A stretch of DNA of 64,000 bases from assembly GCF_017356015.1 (NCBI RefSeq), contig NZ_JAFIQV010000007.1, positions 62,001 to 126,000 on the forward strand, written 5' to 3'. The DNA is from Azospirillum sp. SYSU D00513. GTDB taxonomy: Bacteria; Pseudomonadota; Alphaproteobacteria; Azospirillales; Azospirillaceae. Position 1 is the first letter of the stretch, and each line of letters starts with the position of its first letter. A model generated the notes under the pieces. It saw nothing but the letters and a program-made list of their open reading frames with translations. It was not told the DNA's origin and made no database searches. Below, one piece after another: positions 46,848 to 56,275 of this stretch. Both the position numbers and the translations under genes were made by a program.

Positions 46848-47864
46848 ATGGCGGACATGACGATCTTGGTCACCGGCGCGGCCGGCTTCATCGGCTCACA
46901 CGTAGCGGCAGCCCTGCTGGAGCGCGGCGAGTCCGTCCTCGGGCTGGACAGCCTCGACAGCTATTACTCCGTCGGGCTGAAGCAGGCGCGGCTGGCGCGG
47001 CTCCAGGGGAAGTCCGGCTTCCGCTTCGCCAGGATCGATCTGGCCGACCACCGGCTGCTGGAGGCTATGGCGCCGGAGTTCGCCGACGTCACGGGTATCG
47101 TCCATCTCGCGGCCCAGGCCGGGGTGCGCTATTCACTGGAAAACCCCTACGCCTACGTGGACGCGAACGTCACCGGCCAGGTGGCGATGCTCGAGGCGGC
47201 GCGGCGGATGCCCCGGCTGGAGCACATGGTCTACGCCTCCACCTCCTCGGTCTACGGCGCAAACCGCAAGACCCCCTTCTCGGTCGAGGACCGGGTGGAC
47301 AGCCCTGTGTCCGTCTACGCCGCCACCAAGAAGGCGGCCGAGGTGATGACCTACGCCTACTGCCACCTTTATAAGATGCCGGCGACGGGGCTGCGCTTCT
47401 TCACGGTCTACGGCCCCTGGGGCCGGCCGGACATGGCCTATTACCAGTTCGCCGATTCGATCATGAACGGCCGGCCGATCCGCGTCTTCAACGAGGGCCG
47501 GATGCAGCGCGACTTCACCTACATCGACGACATCGTGTCCGGCGTCGTCGCGGCGCTGGACCGTCCGGCGCCGGTGGACGGGAACGGCGCGCCGCATCGG
47601 ATCTTCAACCTCGGCAACAACCGGTCCGAGGAGCTGATGCGCTACATCGCCCTTATCGAGGAGGCGCTCGGCCGGAAGGCGATCATGCAGTTCGAGCCGA
47701 TGCAGGCCGGCGACGTGCAGGCCACCAGCGCCGACATCGAGGCGACGCGCCTTGCGCTCGGCTACGAGCCCGCCACCCCGATCGAGGTCGGGCTGCCGCG
47801 CTTCGTGGACTGGTACCTCGGCTATCACGGCCACCGCCGGGAGCACGGCGTTGGACATCGTTGA
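46848..47864 (+). CDS. NAD-dependent nucleotide-sugar epimerase (UDP-glucuronate 4-epimerase type)
   Basis: 338 residues, extended SDR. TGAAGFIGSHVAAALLERG binds NAD; ASTSSVYGANRKTPFS with SVYAATKKAAE (YxxxK) is catalytic; LRFFTVYGPWGRPDMAYYQF and RDFTYIDDIVSGV are typical of UDP-GlcA/UDP-GalA 4-epimerases. It supplies a sugar precursor for polysaccharide locus 2. Its end overlaps the start of the next gene by 14 bp. An ATG three codons downstream (46857) is an alternative start. Confidence 0.93.
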   Translation: MADMTILVTGAAGFIGSHVAAALLERGESVLGLDSLDSYYSVGLKQARLARLQGKSGFRFARIDLADHRLLEAMAPEFADVTGIVHLAAQAGVRYSLENPYAYVDANVTGQVAMLEAARRMPRLEHMVYASTSSVYGANRKTPFSVEDRVDSPVSVYAATKKAAEVMTYAYCHLYKMPATGLRFFTVYGPWGRPDMAYYQFADSIMNGRPIRVFNEGRMQRDFTYIDDIVSGVVAALDRPAPVDGNGAPHRIFNLGNNRSEELMRYIALIEEALGRKAIMQFEPMQAGDVQATSADIEATRLALGYEPATPIEVGLPRFVDWYLGYHGHRREHGVGHR

Positions 47865-48879
47865 GCGTCTGGCGGCTCTGGCGGGGGCCTTCGGCCTGTG
47901 CGGCATCGCCGCCTGGCGCCTGTCGCCCGCCGTGCTGCGCTACCTGACGGAACGCCGGATCCTCGACGTGCCGAACGCGCGGTCGAGCCACCAAAAGGCA
48001 ACCCCGCGCGGCGGCGGCTGGGCGATCGTGCTGACGGCCCTGCCGGCCCTGGCGCTGATCGGTGCCGCCTATGGCTGGCTCGGGCAGATCCTGCCGGTCC
48101 TGACGGGTGCGGCGGCACTTATCGCCGTGTCCTGGGTCGACGACCGCCGCACCCTGTCCGCCCGGCTCCGCTTCGCGGTTCAGGCGGCCTGCGTGGCGCT
48201 CGGGCTGCTGGTGCTGCCGGCGGACGCGCTGGTCCTGCAGGGGTTACTCCCCTGGTGGGCTGACCGCGCCCTGACGGCTCTGGCCTGGCTCTGGTTCATC
48301 AACCTCTACAATTTCATGGACGGGATCGACGGGCTGGCGGGAAGCGAGACCGTGCTGATCGGCACGGGCATCGCCAGCCTGTCGCTGGCGGTCGGGGCCT
48401 TTCCCCCGCTCGGCGTCGCGGGTGCCGCACTGGCCGGGGCGGCGGCCGGCTTCCTGACGCACAACTGGAGCCCCGCCCGCATGTTCATGGGGGACGTCGG
48501 CAGCGTCCCGCTCGGCTACCTGCTGGGCTTCCTGCTGATCTCCCTCAGCCTGGAGGGGCACTGGATCGCGGCGCTGATCCTGCCCGCCTATTACCTGACG
48601 GACGCGACGGTCACGCTGCTCCGCCGGGCGTTGCGCGGGGAAGAGGTCTGGAAAGCCCATCGCGAACATTTCTACCAGCGGGCCGCGGACGGCATCAAAC
48701 GGCACGACCGGGTCGTGCTGACCATTATCGCCTACAGCCTCGGCCTCGTCGCGGCGGCGGTCCTGTCACCGTCGGCGGGTCCCTGGACGCTCCTCGCCGC
48801 CGCCCTTCTGGTGGCCGCCCTGATCGCCAGCCTGCGCCGCATGGCCGGCCTCAAGACGCTGACAAGCACGCAGACATGA
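47851..48879 (+). CDS. Undecaprenyl-phosphate sugar-1-phosphate transferase (WecA/MraY/Rfe family)
   Basis: About 342 residues with about ten membrane segments. The catalytic motifs are NLYNFMDGIDGLAGSE (DGIDG), an earlier DD in SWVDDRRT, and MFMGDVGSVPLGY; HREHFYQRA gives the HxH-type loop. It loads a sugar-1-phosphate on undecaprenyl phosphate to start a polysaccharide repeat unit. RSSHQKATPRGGGW near residue 40 is also typical. The start is TTG 47851 with GGGAG upstream; a longer ATG version inside the epimerase gene looks unlikely. Confidence 0.92.
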   Translation: MDIVERLAALAGAFGLCGIAAWRLSPAVLRYLTERRILDVPNARSSHQKATPRGGGWAIVLTALPALALIGAAYGWLGQILPVLTGAAALIAVSWVDDRRTLSARLRFAVQAACVALGLLVLPADALVLQGLLPWWADRALTALAWLWFINLYNFMDGIDGLAGSETVLIGTGIASLSLAVGAFPPLGVAGAALAGAAAGFLTHNWSPARMFMGDVGSVPLGYLLGFLLISLSLEGHWIAALILPAYYLTDATVTLLRRALRGEEVWKAHREHFYQRAADGIKRHDRVVLTIIAYSLGLVAAAVLSPSAGPWTLLAAALLVAALIASLRRMAGLKTLTSTQT

Positions 48880-49718
48880 CGCCACCGAACGGCCCGACGC
48901 CCTCCCTCGACATCTCCATCGTCCTCTTCCGGCCCGACGCGGAGCTGTTCCGCGCATCGCTCGACAGCGTCGCCGCCGCGGCGCGGCTGCTGTACGAGCG
49001 GGCTGGCACCGCCTGCCGCCTGTGGATCGTCGACAACGACCGGGAGCCGCTCCAGCCCGCGGTACGCGCCGCCATCGAGTCGCTGGGCGACGGCGGCCCG
49101 CTGTCGGTGGAGATGATCGCCGGGCATGGGAATGTCGGTTACGGCGCCGGCCACAACCTCGCCATCCGGCGCGGCGCCTCCGACCTCCATCTGGTCCTGA
49201 ACTACGACGTCGTCCTCGACCGCGACGCGCTCGTCGCGGCCCTCGGCTTCATGGAGGCAAACCCCTCCACCATCCTGCTGACGCCGAAGGTCTTCGACGG
49301 AACGGGCGAGCAGCAGTTCATCTGCAAGCGCATGCCGTCGGTTCTGAACCTCGGCCTGCGCGCGGCGATGCCGGTGGCGGTGAGGCGCCTGTTCCGGCGC
49401 TATCTGGACCATTACGAGATGCGCGACCTCACCCGCGACAGCGTCGTCGGCGGGCTGGAGCATGTGGGCGGTGCCTTCATGCTGTTCCGCCGCGACGCGC
49501 TGGTCCGGCTCGGCGGCTTCGACGAAGGCTTCTTCCTCTATTTCGAGGATTTCGACCTGTCCCGCCGCGCCGCCCGGCTGGGCGACGTCACCTATGTGCC
49601 GGCCGTGCGGCTCGTTCATTTCGGCGGCAACGCAGCGCGCAAGGGCGCCACCCACATCCGGCTCTTCGCACAGTCGGCCTTCCGCTTCTTCCACAAGCAC
49701 GGCTGGAAGCTGTACTGA
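48876..49718 (+). CDS. Family 2 glycosyltransferase (rhamnosyltransferase-like)
   Basis: 280 residues. LDISIVLFRPDAELF, LWIVDNDRE, GNVGYGAGHNLAIR and HLVLNYDVVLDRDAL define the WbbL/RfbF-like GT2 group, with EHVGGAFMLFRRDAL and FLYFEDFDLSRRAA (acidic site). It probably adds a deoxysugar to the lipid-linked glycan. The start overlaps the stop of the transferase gene by ATGA, so these three genes form one coupled unit. Confidence 0.9.
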   Translation: MTPPNGPTPSLDISIVLFRPDAELFRASLDSVAAAARLLYERAGTACRLWIVDNDREPLQPAVRAAIESLGDGGPLSVEMIAGHGNVGYGAGHNLAIRRGASDLHLVLNYDVVLDRDALVAALGFMEANPSTILLTPKVFDGTGEQQFICKRMPSVLNLGLRAAMPVAVRRLFRRYLDHYEMRDLTRDSVVGGLEHVGGAFMLFRRDALVRLGGFDEGFFLYFEDFDLSRRAARLGDVTYVPAVRLVHFGGNAARKGATHIRLFAQSAFRFFHKHGWKLY

Positions 49719-49739
49719 GCGGCCCTCCGCCGGGACCGG

Positions 49740-50723
49740 TCAGCCCCGGCGCAACACGGCCAAGGGGTTCCAGGTGAGCACGCGGGCCACGGCACCCAGC
49801 GACGCCCGGCGCGCGCGCTGGACCTTGCGCCGCTTGGCCAGCACCCCGCCAAGCCCACGCAGGGCGTCGCGGATGCCGCGCCCTGCCGCCCGCGCCTCCT
49901 CGCCGCGCCACCGCAGCGCGAACATGACCGCCAGCGCCGCCGCGTGGCCGCACAGGGCCAGCGGCAGCAGGGCGGACGGCACGTTCTTGACCAGCGTCCA
50001 GATCTGGTTCCGGATGCCGTGATACAGGGCGAAGGTGCCGTACTGGCTGGACACGCCGCTGCTGACATGGTGGACGACGGCCTCGCCGACCTGGAGCGCC
50101 ATGCCGCCGGCCAGCCGGATGCGGAAGCCGAGGTCCACGTCCTCGCAGTAGCAGAAGAAATCCTTGTCGAAACCCTGGGCGGCCTCGAAGGCGTCGCGCC
50201 GGTACATGGCCGCCGCGGCGCAGGGCGAGAACACCTCGCCCGATCTGTAGGGCGGCACGGCGCGGGTCCGGTATCCGATCCGGCGCGCGACCCCGAAGAC
50301 CGAATAGAGGTCGCCCGCCCCGTCCAGCAGGCCGGGATCATGCTCGAACAGCTGCGTGGATCCGAACATCGCCGCTTCCGGGTGGCGGCGCGCCGCCTCA
50401 TAGAGGCGGGCGAGCCAGTCCGGGTCCGGAAAGGCATCCGGGTTGAGCGTGACGATCCACTCCGTCCGGGCTCCCCTGGCACCGAGGTTGTTGGCGGCGG
50501 CAAAGCCCAGGTTACGGTCCAGCCGGATCAGCGTGAATCGCGAATCGTCGGGCATGGCGATCTCCGCCGCATCCGCCGAGGCGTTGTCGACGAGGACGAG
50601 TTCGAAATCCTGTTCGGTCTGCGCCAGGAGGCAGCCGAACAGCCGGTTCACAAAGCTCGCGCAATTGTAGCTGACCACAACAATGCGCCCGTATCTCGGG
50701 GATACTCCGGCGGGCTCTGTCAT
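49740..50723 (-). CDS. Family 2 glycosyltransferase (rhamnosyltransferase-like)
   Basis: 327 residues from ATG 50723. IVVVSYNCASFVNRLFGCLL, LVLVDNASADAAEI, NLGFAAANNLGARG, IVTLNPDAFPDPDW (DxD-like) and FFCYCEDVDLGFRIRLAG define the WbbL-like GT2 group. A C-terminal hydrophobic stretch (ALLPLALCGHAAALAVMFAL) suggests membrane attachment. It converges with the preceding gene (22-bp gap) and stands alone on the minus strand inside locus 2. The 261 bp upstream show no gene. Confidence 0.9.
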   Translation of the reverse strand: MTEPAGVSPRYGRIVVVSYNCASFVNRLFGCLLAQTEQDFELVLVDNASADAAEIAMPDDSRFTLIRLDRNLGFAAANNLGARGARTEWIVTLNPDAFPDPDWLARLYEAARRHPEAAMFGSTQLFEHDPGLLDGAGDLYSVFGVARRIGYRTRAVPPYRSGEVFSPCAAAAMYRRDAFEAAQGFDKDFFCYCEDVDLGFRIRLAGGMALQVGEAVVHHVSSGVSSQYGTFALYHGIRNQIWTLVKNVPSALLPLALCGHAAALAVMFALRWRGEEARAAGRGIRDALRGLGGVLAKRRKVQRARRASLGAVARVLTWNPLAVLRRG

Positions 50724-50984
50724 TTTTCGATGGCTGTGCTTATCTGAAGGGCGCGAACGGATCTGGACTTTACCTCGGCTGCGGATTTGTGCAAGACACG
50801 GCCCCGTGCCCAAATCATGTCACCGGTGTCCCGACGTCCCCCGGCAAGAATCCCGATCCGGCAAGACACCCCGCGAGCCCGGTGCCGGCACCCGGCGCGA
50901 CGGGTCCCGGCACCGGGCACCGCATTCCAGACAGCGTGAACCCACAGAAATGACCACCAGCATTCCGAACGCGGACCGCGTGCC

Positions 50985-51941
50985 ATGCGCATTCTCGTAA
51001 CCGGCGCCAGCGGCTTCGTCGGCCGGCACACCGTTCCCCATCTGGCTGGGCTCGGCCACCATGTCCGCGCAGCGCTGCGCCGGCCCGAGGCCGCCTTCCC
51101 CGAGGAGGTGGCGGAGACCGTCATCGTCCCCGAGGTCGGCCCCGACACGGACTGGAGCGCCGCGCTCGACGGGATCGAGGCGGTCGTCCATCTCGCCGCA
51201 CGGGTCCATGTGATGAAGGACACGGCGCCCGACCCCCTGGCCGCGTTCCGCCGCGTCAACACGGAAGGCACCCGCAGGCTCGCCGAGGCCGCCGCCGCCG
51301 GGGGCGTCAAGCGGTTGGTCCATCTCAGCAGCGTCAAGGCGCTGGCCGACGAGGGGCGGGATGAACCGCTGGACGAGGCGACCACGCCCGACCCGCACAG
51401 CCCCTATGGCCTGTCCAAGCTGGAGGCCGAGCGCGCCCTGACCGAGATCGCCACCCGCTCCGGGCTGGAGGTCGCGGTGATCCGGCCGCCGCTGGTCTAC
51501 GGTCCGGGCGTCGGCGGCAACTTCCTCACCCTGCTGAAGGCGGTGTCGGCGGGCCTGCCGCTGCCGCTGGGCGCGCTGGAGAACCGGCGCAGCCTGATCT
51601 ACGCCGGCAACCTCGCCGACGCCATCGCCACCTGCCTGACCCACCCGCAGGCGGCCGGCGGGCGCTTCCTGGTCCATGACGGCCGCCCCTACTCCACGGC
51701 GGAACTGGTCCGCGCCCTGGGCGAGGCGCTCGGGCGGCCTGCACGCCTGCTCAAGGCGCCGCCGTCGCTCCTGAAGCTGGGCGCGAGGATGACCGGGCGC
51801 ACGGCCATGTTCGACCGCGTCGCCGGCTCACTGACAGTCGAGGACGGCGCGATCCGCCGCGCGCTCGGCTGGAGTCCTCCTTTTGATCCAGCCATCGGCT
51901 TGCGCGCAACGGCCGGATGGTTCAAAGCTTCCGGCTGCTGA
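50985..51941 (+). CDS. NAD-dependent epimerase/dehydratase (WbpV/Gne-like)
   Basis: 318 residues. RILVTGASGFVGRHTVPHLA binds NAD, VVHLAARVHVMKD is the typical second motif, and SSVKALADEG with SPYGLSKLEAE carries YxxxK. RPPLVYGPGVGGNF is conserved. It resembles UDP-GlcNAc/UDP-hexose 4-epimerases found beside WecA-type transferases. The C-terminal coding sequence overlaps the next gene by 25 bp. Confidence 0.9.
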   Translation: MRILVTGASGFVGRHTVPHLAGLGHHVRAALRRPEAAFPEEVAETVIVPEVGPDTDWSAALDGIEAVVHLAARVHVMKDTAPDPLAAFRRVNTEGTRRLAEAAAAGGVKRLVHLSSVKALADEGRDEPLDEATTPDPHSPYGLSKLEAERALTEIATRSGLEVAVIRPPLVYGPGVGGNFLTLLKAVSAGLPLPLGALENRRSLIYAGNLADAIATCLTHPQAAGGRFLVHDGRPYSTAELVRALGEALGRPARLLKAPPSLLKLGARMTGRTAMFDRVAGSLTVEDGAIRRALGWSPPFDPAIGLRATAGWFKASGC

Positions 51942-53902
51942 TCGAACGATGGCTTAAGGCACGCGGCATGTTCCTCCCGTCCACCCGAGCGCTCCTCGCC
52001 TACCTGCACGATGTCGTGATGACCGGCATCGCTTTCGCGCTGGCGCTCTATCTGCGCGTCGGCGGGCAGGCGTTCGGCTATTACATGGACGCGCTGGTGC
52101 TGGCGCTGCCGATCATGATGGTGGTCGCCGCCATCACGTTCCGGCTGTTCGGCCTGTATCGCGGCATCTGGCGCTACGCCTCCCTGCCCGACCTCCTGCA
52201 GCTCGCGCGGGCGGTGTCGGTCGCCGTTCTGGCCTTCATCCTCATCATGTTCCTGCTGACGCGGCTGGAAGCCCTTCCACGCTCCCTGCCGCTGATCCTG
52301 TGGTTCGTGCAACTCGTGCTGCTCGGCGCACCGCGCTTCGCCTACCGCCTCCTCAAGCACCGCTACCTGCGGCGGTCGGCCATGGACGAGCTGGGGACGC
52401 CCCGCATCCCCGTCCTCCTGCTCGGCGTCGGCGACGCGGCGGAGGCCTTCATCCGTTCGCTCGACCACAACGGCCAGGGCAGCTACCGGGTGGTCGGGCT
52501 TCTCGACGAGAAGGGCCGCCGCGTCGGCCACGAGGTGCGCGGCATCCCGGTGCTCGGCGGCCCCAACGACCTCGCCCGCGTGGTGGAGGAGCTGGAGGGG
52601 CGCGGCGACCGGCCGCAGCGGCTGATCGTCACCAAGGGCCGCACCGAGATCCCCAGCGCCTTGCTGCGTACGCTGCTCGACCAGGGGGAGTCCCTCGGCC
52701 TGACCCTGTCCCGCCTGCCCAGCCTGACCGAGTTCAAGTCGGCGCTGGACGAGGGCAAGATCGAGGTGCGCCCCATCGCGCTGGAGGATCTCCTGGGGCG
52801 GCCCCAGGCCGTGCTCGACCGCGGCGCCATCGAAGGCATGGTCGGCGGGCGCCGCGTCCTGGTCACCGGAGCCGGCGGCACCATCGGCAGCGAATTGGTG
52901 CGCCAGATCGCCGCCCTGAACCCGGCGTCGCTGGTGCTCGTCGATGCTGGCGAGTTCAACCTTTATTCGATCGACCTGGAGATCCGGGAAAGCTTCCCCG
53001 GGATGGAGCTGCACGCCGTCCTCGCCGACGTGCGCGAGCGCGACCGGGTGTTCCGCCTGTTCCAGGACCACCGGCCGGACCTGGTCTTCCACGCCGCGGC
53101 ACTGAAGCATGTGCCGCTGGTCGAGGCGAACCCCACCGAGGGCGCCCTGACCAATGTCGCCGGCACGCGCAACGTCGCGGATGCCGCCCGCGCCTCGGGC
53201 TGCCTCGCCATGGTGCTGATCTCGACCGACAAGGCGATCCGCCCGACCAGCGTCATGGGCGCCACGAAGCGTTTCGCCGAGTCCTATTGCCAGGCGCTCG
53301 ACCTGCTGCCGCCGCGCGACGGGACGGAGACGGCGACGCGCTACATGACCGTTCGCTTCGGCAACGTGCTGGGCTCGTCGGGGTCCGTGGTGCCGCTCTT
53401 CACGCGCCAGCTCGCCCAGGGCGGGCCGCTGACGGTCACCCATCCGGACATGCGCCGCTACTTCATGACCGTGCGCGAGGCGGTGGAACTCGTGCTTCAG
53501 GCCTCGGCGCATGGTGCGGCGCGCGGGGAGGACCGCGGCAAGGTCCTGGTGCTCGACATGGGCGAGCCGGTGAAGATCGTCGATCTTGCCCGCCAGATGA
53601 TCCATCTCGCCGGATACCGGCCGGGCGTGGACGTGCAGATCGAGTACACCGGACTACGCCCGGGCGAGAAGCTGTTCGAGGAAATCCTGACTGCCGCGGA
53701 AACCCCCTCCCGGACGGAGGCCGACGGCGTCTTCCTGGCCTCGCCACGCGTCATCGACTACGCCCTGGTGAACCGCGCGCTGAACGAGCTGGAAACGGCT
53801 GCCCGAGCCGGCGACACGGAACGCGTCCTGACCATCCTGTCGAACATCGTGCCGGACTTCCGGTCGGAAGCGGTGCTGCCGCAGGCCGGGCTTCAGGTGT
53901 AG
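51917..53902 (+). CDS. Membrane nucleotide-sugar dehydratase (WbpM/CapD/FlaA1 family)
   Basis: 661 residues. Four N-terminal membrane segments (about 25-130) are followed by a first Rossmann-like domain (IPVLLLGVGDAAEAFIRSL) and the catalytic SDR domain: RVLVTGAGGTIGSELVRQI, AALKHVPLVEANPTE and STDKAIRPTSVMGATKR, with Met in place of the usual Tyr (SMK triad), as in WbpM. It makes UDP-4-keto-6-deoxy sugars by 4,6-dehydration. Ends with LRPGEKLFEEI, diagnostic of the family. ATG 51917 is used; ATG 51968 is possible. Confidence 0.95.
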   Translation: MVQSFRLLIERWLKARGMFLPSTRALLAYLHDVVMTGIAFALALYLRVGGQAFGYYMDALVLALPIMMVVAAITFRLFGLYRGIWRYASLPDLLQLARAVSVAVLAFILIMFLLTRLEALPRSLPLILWFVQLVLLGAPRFAYRLLKHRYLRRSAMDELGTPRIPVLLLGVGDAAEAFIRSLDHNGQGSYRVVGLLDEKGRRVGHEVRGIPVLGGPNDLARVVEELEGRGDRPQRLIVTKGRTEIPSALLRTLLDQGESLGLTLSRLPSLTEFKSALDEGKIEVRPIALEDLLGRPQAVLDRGAIEGMVGGRRVLVTGAGGTIGSELVRQIAALNPASLVLVDAGEFNLYSIDLEIRESFPGMELHAVLADVRERDRVFRLFQDHRPDLVFHAAALKHVPLVEANPTEGALTNVAGTRNVADAARASGCLAMVLISTDKAIRPTSVMGATKRFAESYCQALDLLPPRDGTETATRYMTVRFGNVLGSSGSVVPLFTRQLAQGGPLTVTHPDMRRYFMTVREAVELVLQASAHGAARGEDRGKVLVLDMGEPVKIVDLARQMIHLAGYRPGVDVQIEYTGLRPGEKLFEEILTAAETPSRTEADGVFLASPRVIDYALVNRALNELETAARAGDTERVLTILSNIVPDFRSEAVLPQAGLQV

Positions 53903-54027
53903 GAAATCAGGAACGAGCGGGCTTGCATCGGGGAAAAGCCTGTGGCATAACCCGCGCCACTTCGGAGGGCGGCCGGCACGGACGGCGGCCCGACGAGGAC
54001 AGGCCGGCGAAAAGGCGGGCAAGGCTG

Positions 54028-54056
54028 TTGACATCGGCCCTGCCCCATAGTAAATC
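54028..54056 (+). promoter_or_regulatory. Candidate promoter of tRNA-Thr
   Basis: A perfect TTGACA (54028-54033), 17-bp spacer and TAAATC at 54051-54056 place transcription start a few bases before the tRNA at 54069. The -10 is weak. Confidence 0.5.
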
Positions 54057-54068
54057 GCGGGTCCCGGC

Positions 54069-54143
<75 letters not shown>

Positions 54144-54258
54144 TCTTCCCCATCTTTGAAATCAGCTTCGGCACAGCACCCGTGGACGGATTGCCGACGC
54201 GATTACGCTTCGCGCGGCCGACCTTATTCTTGTGCCCCGTCGAGCCGGCAGGCTTTGA

Positions 54259-54294
54259 AAACAGCGGATGCGGGTTTTGAAAACCCAGCTGTTT
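54259..54294. other. Long near-perfect hairpin downstream of the tRNA
   Basis: The inner palindrome GGGTTTTGAAAACCC (54272-54286) is flanked by AAACAGC (54259-54265) and GCTGTTT (54288-54294). It could be a transcription terminator for the tRNA transcript (no long T-run) or a remnant repeat. Confidence 0.4.
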
Positions 54295-54327
54295 CCGCCG
54301 TCACTCCCCCGATCCCGCTTATTCACC

Positions 54328-54519
54328 TTAAACCAGTTCCGGATTCTCCGCCCGCGCTCCGCATCCCAAAATCGGTTCGAGCAGACGAGGCAGTTCCGTG
54401 GCCTGCGTGCCGGGATGCCGTTCCAGGTAGATTTTTTCAGCGATGAAACGGACCTCACCGTCGGTCGCGCCGACAAGGCGGGCCAGATTCACGGCTTGGC
54501 GAACGACATCATAATCCAT
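54328..54519 (-). CDS. Small hypothetical protein
   Basis: 63 residues (MDYDVVRQAVNLARLVG start, EVRFIAEKIYLERHPG middle). The composition looks protein-like, with two predicted helices and a basic-acidic mix, but no family is recognised and the ribosome binding site is poor. It lies between tRNA-Thr and other small genes. Confidence 0.45.
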   Translation of the reverse strand: MDYDVVRQAVNLARLVGATDGEVRFIAEKIYLERHPGTQATELPRLLEPILGCGARAENPELV

Positions 54520-54704
54520 GGTGCCTGCGTCAGAGATCGCGGGGGCCGCCGGTTTCCCGTGCCCGACCGCGTTTGTTACAATGCTGTATTAATGTGTACC
54601 AAATGCCAAACGCCTTCGCCAACCCGCCATGCTGGAGTATGCGCAAAGGCAGAGGCGGCCGGAGTTCCAGCCCGGCGGCCTCCCCTTCCACAGCCGGCTG
54701 TCGA

Positions 54705-54875
54705 TCAAGGCACGTCCTGAACCCGGTTCAGGTCCTCGGTCAGGGTGCTGAGGCGCCGGACCAGGCTGGCTTCGTCCTTCGGCTCGATCTGACCCTTGCG
54801 CTGGGCAAGATGCAGGGCGGCCTGGGCCTCTTCCAGGCAGTCGAGCGTGTGGCGGACATAATCGTGCTGAGCCAT
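54705..54875 (-). CDS. Small helical hypothetical protein
   Basis: 56 residues, read directly from the minus strand: starts MAQHDYVRHTLDCLEEAQAA, continues with HLAQRKGQIEPKDEASLVRR and ends LTEDLNRVQDVP. Codon use follows the GC3-rich pattern of real genes here. It predicts two amphipathic helices and has one Cys. GGGGGA lies 12 bases and CGGAAC immediately upstream of the ATG. The function is unknown. Confidence 0.6.
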   Translation of the reverse strand: MAQHDYVRHTLDCLEEAQAALHLAQRKGQIEPKDEASLVRRLSTLTEDLNRVQDVP

Positions 54876-55138
54876 GTTCCGGAGTCCCCCTTGCTGATCA
54901 TCCTGGGGTTGCCAACAGGGCCGCGGCGAAGGACGTTCCCTGGCCGAATCGAATCGCGGATCACGGCACTTTCCCCCTTCCGGCAGGGCTGCTCGGGAAA
55001 AAGCGGGTCTTGTACCGGAAAAACGCGGCGAAAGCGGGGTGGATTACGCGCCCAAGAGGTACCCCTCTCAGCCCTTTTCCTGCTGACGCTCCCGGCGCTT
55101 CGCTTGTTGTCGGGGGTGTTGCAGTGAGGGGAGGAGCC

Positions 55139-55426
55139 ATGGAACCCATGGACACTGGCGCGCGGGCGCAGTTCACGCGTGAGGACATCAGGAAGAAGGT
55201 CATCACGCTGCGGCGCCTCAGGGAGGAGAGACTTCTGATACGGCCGCAATCGGCGCCGCATCTCCGGCGGCTGCTCGACGAACGCATCGAGACCGTCACG
55301 CGGGAACTGGCGAACGCGCTGCCGAACGCCTCAGCCGCGGCTCCCGGTTCCGCCCCTCCGATACCGCTGCCGTCCTCCGAGAAACGGCGTCGGCTGGAGG
55401 CGCGGGCAGTCGAACGGCCCTCCTGA
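55139..55426 (+). CDS. Hypothetical protein
   Basis: 95 residues from ATG 55139, chosen because GAGGAG sits two bases upstream. Basic and helical (FTREDIRKKVITLRRLREER, LLDERIETVTRELANAL), then a Pro/Ser tail. No domain recognised. The 263 bp upstream hold no gene. Confidence 0.65.
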   Translation: MEPMDTGARAQFTREDIRKKVITLRRLREERLLIRPQSAPHLRRLLDERIETVTRELANALPNASAAAPGSAPPIPLPSSEKRRRLEARAVERPS

Positions 55427-55541
55427 CCGGCATCGCCGCCCTTTTCCGGAAGGCCCCCTACGCGGGAGAGCCGGTACCGGCCGAGCCCGGGCGCCCTGCC
55501 CCATGAGGAACGGGGCGCCCGGCCGGCTTATCAAGGACGGC

Positions 55542-55988
55542 TCAGCCTTTCGGCAGTGGCTCCAGCGCCGCCATCGCGTGCTTCTTGCGATCCGCGTAGA
55601 GCGCGCCGAGTTCGGTCGAGCGCTTGTCGTCGAGCGCCTTCTCGGCGTCCTCGAACATCTCCTCCTCCTCCTCGTCGAGGTGGTGGCGGACCAGTTCGCC
55701 CAGCACCTGGAGCTTCGCCTTCCAGGCGATGCCTTCGGCCGGCATCGCGTTCAGCTCGTCCAGGAGCGTGTTGATCATGTGATGCTCGTTCAGCCCTTCG
55801 ACCGTCTCCATCTTCGCCGTCTTGGCCTGCGCCAGCGCCGCGTAGAAGATGGTCTCCTCGGCCTTGGCGTGGGCCCACAACTCGCGCTGCAATTCCTCGA
55901 AGACCTCCTTGCCCTCCGCCTCTTCCGCCTTGTCGAGGAGGCTGCGCAGGGTGTCGTGGTCCTTCTTGATGCGCTCGAGAATGTTCAT
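55542..55988 (-). CDS. Hemerythrin HHE-domain protein
   Basis: 148 residues with a full ligand set: KDHDTLRSLLD, WAHAKAEETIFYAAL (HxxxE), NEHHMINTLLDEL and RHHLDEEEEEMFEDA (HxxxE). It is a four-helix bundle binding a di-iron centre, used in other bacteria for oxygen, NO or iron handling. Cytoplasmic, single gene; the divergent region of 287 bp to the SDR gene contains no other gene. Confidence 0.92.
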   Translation of the reverse strand: MNILERIKKDHDTLRSLLDKAEEAEGKEVFEELQRELWAHAKAEETIFYAALAQAKTAKMETVEGLNEHHMINTLLDELNAMPAEGIAWKAKLQVLGELVRHHLDEEEEEMFEDAEKALDDKRSTELGALYADRKKHAMAALEPLPKG

Positions 55989-56275
55989 GCGGATCGTCCT
56001 GATTGTTCCGGGGCTGCGTGAACAACCCCGCTCAAGCTTGGCTGTTCCCTGACCCCGACGCAGGCCAGCCCCTGTATCGAGCAAGGTGGCATTGGGGAGC
56101 CGGCCGGCAATCGGCCAGGACGGATAGGCCATCGGCCCAATCCCGCGCACTCCCCCACGCCCTTCCTCCAGGCTTGCGGGCATCGCGGGCAACGGCGCGG
56201 CGGCGGGGCTGTTGCCATGGGCGCATGCCACCGCAGCCCCTGGCGGAGTGCCGCCGGGAAGGAGAGGAGAAGACC